From Synechococcus sp. CB0101 (GTDB lineage Bacteria; Cyanobacteriota; Cyanobacteriia; PCC-6307; Cyanobiaceae): a stretch of DNA of 64,000 nucleotides. Below are positions 61,625-64,000 of the stretch, piece by piece. Below the pieces are notes generated by a model. It saw only the letters and a list, made by a program, of their open reading frames with translations. It was not told the origin of the DNA and searched no databases. Within the stretch, counting starts at the first letter, position 1. Every line of letters begins with the position of its first letter. The translations under genes and the position numbers were made by a program. The DNA lies in the NCBI RefSeq assembly GCF_000179235.2, contig NZ_CP039373.1, positions 1,147,860 to 1,211,859 on the forward strand. Reading direction: 5' to 3'.

Positions 61625-62398
61625 ATGGCCGGCCACAGCCGATGGGCCCAGATCAAGCGCACCAAAGCGGTGGTGGATGCCAAGCGCGGCGCCGTGTTCA
61701 CCCGGCTGGGGCGCGAAATCATGGTGGCGGCCCGGGCGGGCGCAGATCCCAACGGCAACTTTCAGCTGCGCACGGCGATCGAAAAGGCCAAAGCCGCGCG
61801 GGTGCCCAACGCCAACATCGAACGGGCGATCGCCAAGGGCTCCGGTCAGGGGGGCGGCGGCGCCGATGCCTTCGAAGAAGTGCGCTACGAGGGCTACGGC
61901 CCCGGTGGTGTTGCTGTGCTGATCGAAGCCCTCACCGACAACCGCAACCGCACCGCCGCCGAGCTGCGCCTGGCCTTCAGCAAAAACGGGGGCAACCTCG
62001 GGGAAACCGGCTGTGTGGGCTACCTGTTTGAGCACCGCAGCGTGGTGCGGCTGGTGCAGCCTGGCCTGGCGGAGGACACACTCCTGGAGCAGCTGCTGGA
62101 GCTGGAAGAGCAGGGTGGCCCGGCCGTGATCAGCTACGAGCTCGACCCCGATGGCGCCGAAGTGCTGGGCGCTTTTGAGCAGCTGGAAGCCCTCCAGGAC
62201 GGCCTGCGCAACCAAGGTTTGCCAGTGAGCAGCTGGGAGCACCGCTGGATCGCCAGCACCCCCTGCAAATTGGAAGATCCCCAGGCCTTGGCCGGCTGCC
62301 TGAAGCTGCTGGATGCCCTCGAAGAACTCGATGACGTGCGCAGCGTGACGAGCAATCTCGAAGCCGATGAAGCTCTGATGGAGGCGGCCCTCAGCTGA
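61625..62398 (+). CDS. YebC/PmpR family regulator
   Basis: A 257-residue protein of the YebC family, starting [20 protein letters not shown] with the three-domain pattern [20 protein letters not shown] and [20 protein letters not shown]. Members have been described as transcription factors and more recently as translation factors that relieve ribosome stalling. Start ATG. Converges with nagB, overlapping by eight bases. Confidence 0.93.
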   Translation: MAGHSRWAQIKRTKAVVDAKRGAVFTRLGREIMVAARAGADPNGNFQLRTAIEKAKAARVPNANIERAIAKGSGQGGGGADAFEEVRYEGYGPGGVAVLIEALTDNRNRTAAELRLAFSKNGGNLGETGCVGYLFEHRSVVRLVQPGLAEDTLLEQLLELEEQGGPAVISYELDPDGAEVLGAFEQLEALQDGLRNQGLPVSSWEHRWIASTPCKLEDPQALAGCLKLLDALEELDDVRSVTSNLEADEALMEAALS

Positions 62399-63179
62399 GC
62401 TCCAGCTGCGCTGCGGCAGCCCGGTCCACCACCACCTCCAGGCATGGATGCCGCTGCAGCCAGCTGGCCGGCACCTCCGGGCAGGGGGGCTCCAGCAGCG
62501 TCCGCCGCAGGATCTCGGCCTTGGCGGCGCCGGTCACCACCAGCAGCAGCCGGCGGGCCGCAAGGATCTCCGCCGTGCCCAGGGTGATCGCCCGGGCAGG
62601 CACAGCAGCTGGATCGCCCCCAAAGGCCCCAGCGTTCTGCTGGCGCGTGGCGAGGCTGAGACTGAGACAGCGGCAGGGCTCAGCCTCCGAGCACGGCGGT
62701 TCGTTGAAGCCCACATGGCCGTTGCTACCGAGCCCCAGCAGTTGCAAATCAATGCCGCCGGCCGCCGCCACGGCGGCGCTGTAGCGATGAGCCTCGGCAT
62801 CTGGATCGAGCGCCAGACCATCAGGAATCGCCAGGCATCCAGGCTCGAGCTGCAACGGCCCGGCTAGCTGCCGCTGCATGAATGCCGCGAACGACTGGGG
62901 GTGATCCGGCCCCAGTCCCACGTATTCATCGAGGTTGAAACTGCACCAACGGCGCAACAGCGCCTGCCGTTGCGGCATCGCCAGGCCCAACAACCGTTGC
63001 CGCAGAACGGCATACACCGGTTCCATCGTGCGGCCCGTGGCCAGACCCAGCACAACCGCCTGCTCTAGGGCTTGATGCAGACGCTCCGCCACACAAACCG
63101 CCACCGCTTCCGGATCAGCCTCCACCCACAACTGACGCTGCCAGGAGGGGGAGGCGAGGAATGTGGGGGATGCGATCAA
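62391..63179 (-). CDS. nagB: Glucosamine-6-phosphate deaminase-like protein
   Basis: A 262-residue protein of the NagB/6-phosphogluconolactonase superfamily. It has [34 protein letters not shown] (catalytic Asp) and [15 protein letters not shown] (His of the ring-opening site), which fit glucosamine-6-phosphate deaminase better than lactonase. It releases ammonia to give fructose-6-phosphate. It overlaps the SpoIID gene upstream by four bases. Confidence 0.88.
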   Translation of the reverse strand: MIASPTFLASPSWQRQLWVEADPEAVAVCVAERLHQALEQAVVLGLATGRTMEPVYAVLRQRLLGLAMPQRQALLRRWCSFNLDEYVGLGPDHPQSFAAFMQRQLAGPLQLEPGCLAIPDGLALDPDAEAHRYSAAVAAAGGIDLQLLGLGSNGHVGFNEPPCSEAEPCRCLSLSLATRQQNAGAFGGDPAAVPARAITLGTAEILAARRLLLVVTGAAKAEILRRTLLEPPCPEVPASWLQRHPCLEVVVDRAAAAQLELS

Positions 63180-64000
63180 GGCGAAACGGCCAGAGAGCGC
63201 GGGCTGTCGTTCGTCCAGCCTCGCCCAGCAGCGGTGGTGCGCGCCAGCTCGCTGTAGGGCTGCAGGGCCGTGCCTCGGTAGTAGTGCTTGAGGATCGAAC
63301 TGAACGACTCACCGCGCTGGGCCATCGCCAGCGCCCCCCACTGGCTCATCCCCACGCCATGGCCGAAGCCACGGCCCACAGCCACCAGCTGCACCACCTC
63401 CGGGGTCTTGGTGGAGGGCACCGGCAGGGAGAAGGCCGGCAGAGGCGGTGGCGGCAAAACGGGCACAACAGCCGTAGCGGCATCCGACTGCGAGCCAGTC
63501 AGGAGCGGCACCGCGCCAGCGGCAGGAACGGGCGCCGTTGCGTCAGCGGTGGGCACCAACTCAAAACGCACCCAAGTGCTTTTCAGACCCAAGCGGGAGC
63601 GCAACTGAGCACCAGTCAGCGACAGCTGGCCGCTAGGCCCCACCACCCGGGCTTGCCGCACACGGCCGGTGGGCGTGGTGGACACCACATCGATACCCAG
63701 GGCTCCACCGAGCTCCGGAAACGCTCGCTGCAAGCGGGAGCGATCGAGGGGCAAACGCCAATCGCGCACTGGTGAAGCCTGATCAAAATCCGGCACGCTC
63801 ACCAGGTACGGCAACTGCCGCGGCCACAGATCGCCGCTGCTCTCGGTGCTGCCGCCGCTGCTGCTGTGAAAGACCGCGTCGATCAGGGCGTTGTTGTAAG
63901 TGAGCACCAAGCCCTGGGTGGCCTGCACCGCCGCGTGGGTCGAGGGGGTCTCCGCTTCCACGCCCTTGTACACCTGGCTGGCGGTAGTGGCCTGCACATC
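63176..64000 (-). CDS. SpoIID/LytB-domain protein, N-terminus outside window
   Basis: Cut by the right edge; 274 C-terminal residues are visible. The segments ALIDAVFHSSSGGSTESSGD and AVGRGFGHGVGMSQWGALAM, ending in ILKHYYRGTAL, are the SpoIID core. SpoIID proteins are lytic transglycosylases or amidase enhancers acting on peptidoglycan; non-sporulating cyanobacteria have them too. A Pro/Ala-rich insert of about 60 residues (VPVLPPPPLPAFSLPVPS) interrupts the domain. Coupled to nagB. Confidence 0.87.
   Translation of the reverse strand, partial: DVQATTASQVYKGVEAETPSTHAAVQATQGLVLTYNNALIDAVFHSSSGGSTESSGDLWPRQLPYLVSVPDFDQASPVRDWRLPLDRSRLQRAFPELGGALGIDVVSTTPTGRVRQARVVGPSGQLSLTGAQLRSRLGLKSTWVRFELVPTADATAPVPAAGAVPLLTGSQSDAATAVVPVLPPPPLPAFSLPVPSTKTPEVVQLVAVGRGFGHGVGMSQWGALAMAQRGESFSSILKHYYRGTALQPYSELARTTAAGRGWTNDSPRSLAVSP

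Overview
The window looks like the chromosome of a high-GC picocyanobacterium of the Synechococcus/Cyanobium type. It carries a complete kaiA-kaiB-kaiC clock cluster next to an NblS-type histidine kinase, a cyanobacterial Omp85 with a compact lipid A operon, a long HPF/LrtA ribosome factor, many cyanobacterial conserved proteins (DUF3122, DUF1825, YlqD), and short intergenic gaps with many GTG/TTG starts. Full-length kaiA argues against Prochlorococcus. The assignment rests on gene content only.

Layout. 1-10.5 kb: the end of a GH116 glycosidase, a YefM/YoeB-type toxin-antitoxin pair with a palindromic operator, a DUF3122 protein coupled to ribD, a K+ channel, an SRAP DNA-protein-crosslink enzyme, ftsH, argF, a GHL10 glycosidase-like protein, and lexA behind a LexA box. 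At 10.62 kb lies tRNA-Ala(GGC).

10.65-19.15 kb is an integrated element of about 8.5 kb, the most interesting part of the window. It sits in the tRNA-Ala gene, with a 23-bp core duplicated at both ends and a displaced host tRNA 3' half at the right end. Its order is tyrosine integrase, two small genes (one Xis-like), a prim-pol primase, a DUF927/SF3-like ATPase, an iteron-rich non-coding patch that looks like an origin, and a tightly overlapping minus-strand operon containing a TerS-like small terminase. A regulatory block follows, with an RHH repressor, several very small proteins (one with a prepilin-like N-terminus) and divergent promoters carrying paired operator-like repeats. There are no recognisable capsid, portal, large terminase or lysis genes. 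The order int - xis - pri/rep - ori - terS is that of phage-inducible chromosomal islands, so I read it as a cyanophage satellite that replicates itself and redirects a helper's packaging. That function is inference.

19.2-43.7 kb is host: small membrane and secreted proteins, an MFS exporter, lnt, an FKBP isomerase, sodB, queA, the PDH E2 subunit, an acyl-CoA/ACP synthetase, lipB, hpf, deoC-recO, a second MFS exporter, a GT4 glycosyltransferase, pyrF, tyrS, a LuxR-type regulator, an HhH protein and a GIY-YIG protein. pepA (41.8-43.3 kb) is broken by one extra C in a run of nine.

43.9-64 kb holds two coherent blocks. The minus-strand envelope operon bamA-lpxC-fabZ-lpxA-lpxB-msrA covers outer-membrane assembly and the first steps of lipid A synthesis, with purC and an exported protein upstream. 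The plus-strand purD-nblS pair converges on kaiC-kaiB-kaiA. Then come rplU-rpmA, a methyltransferase, a queuosine-precursor transporter, truB, a YebC regulator, nagB and a SpoIID protein cut by the right edge.
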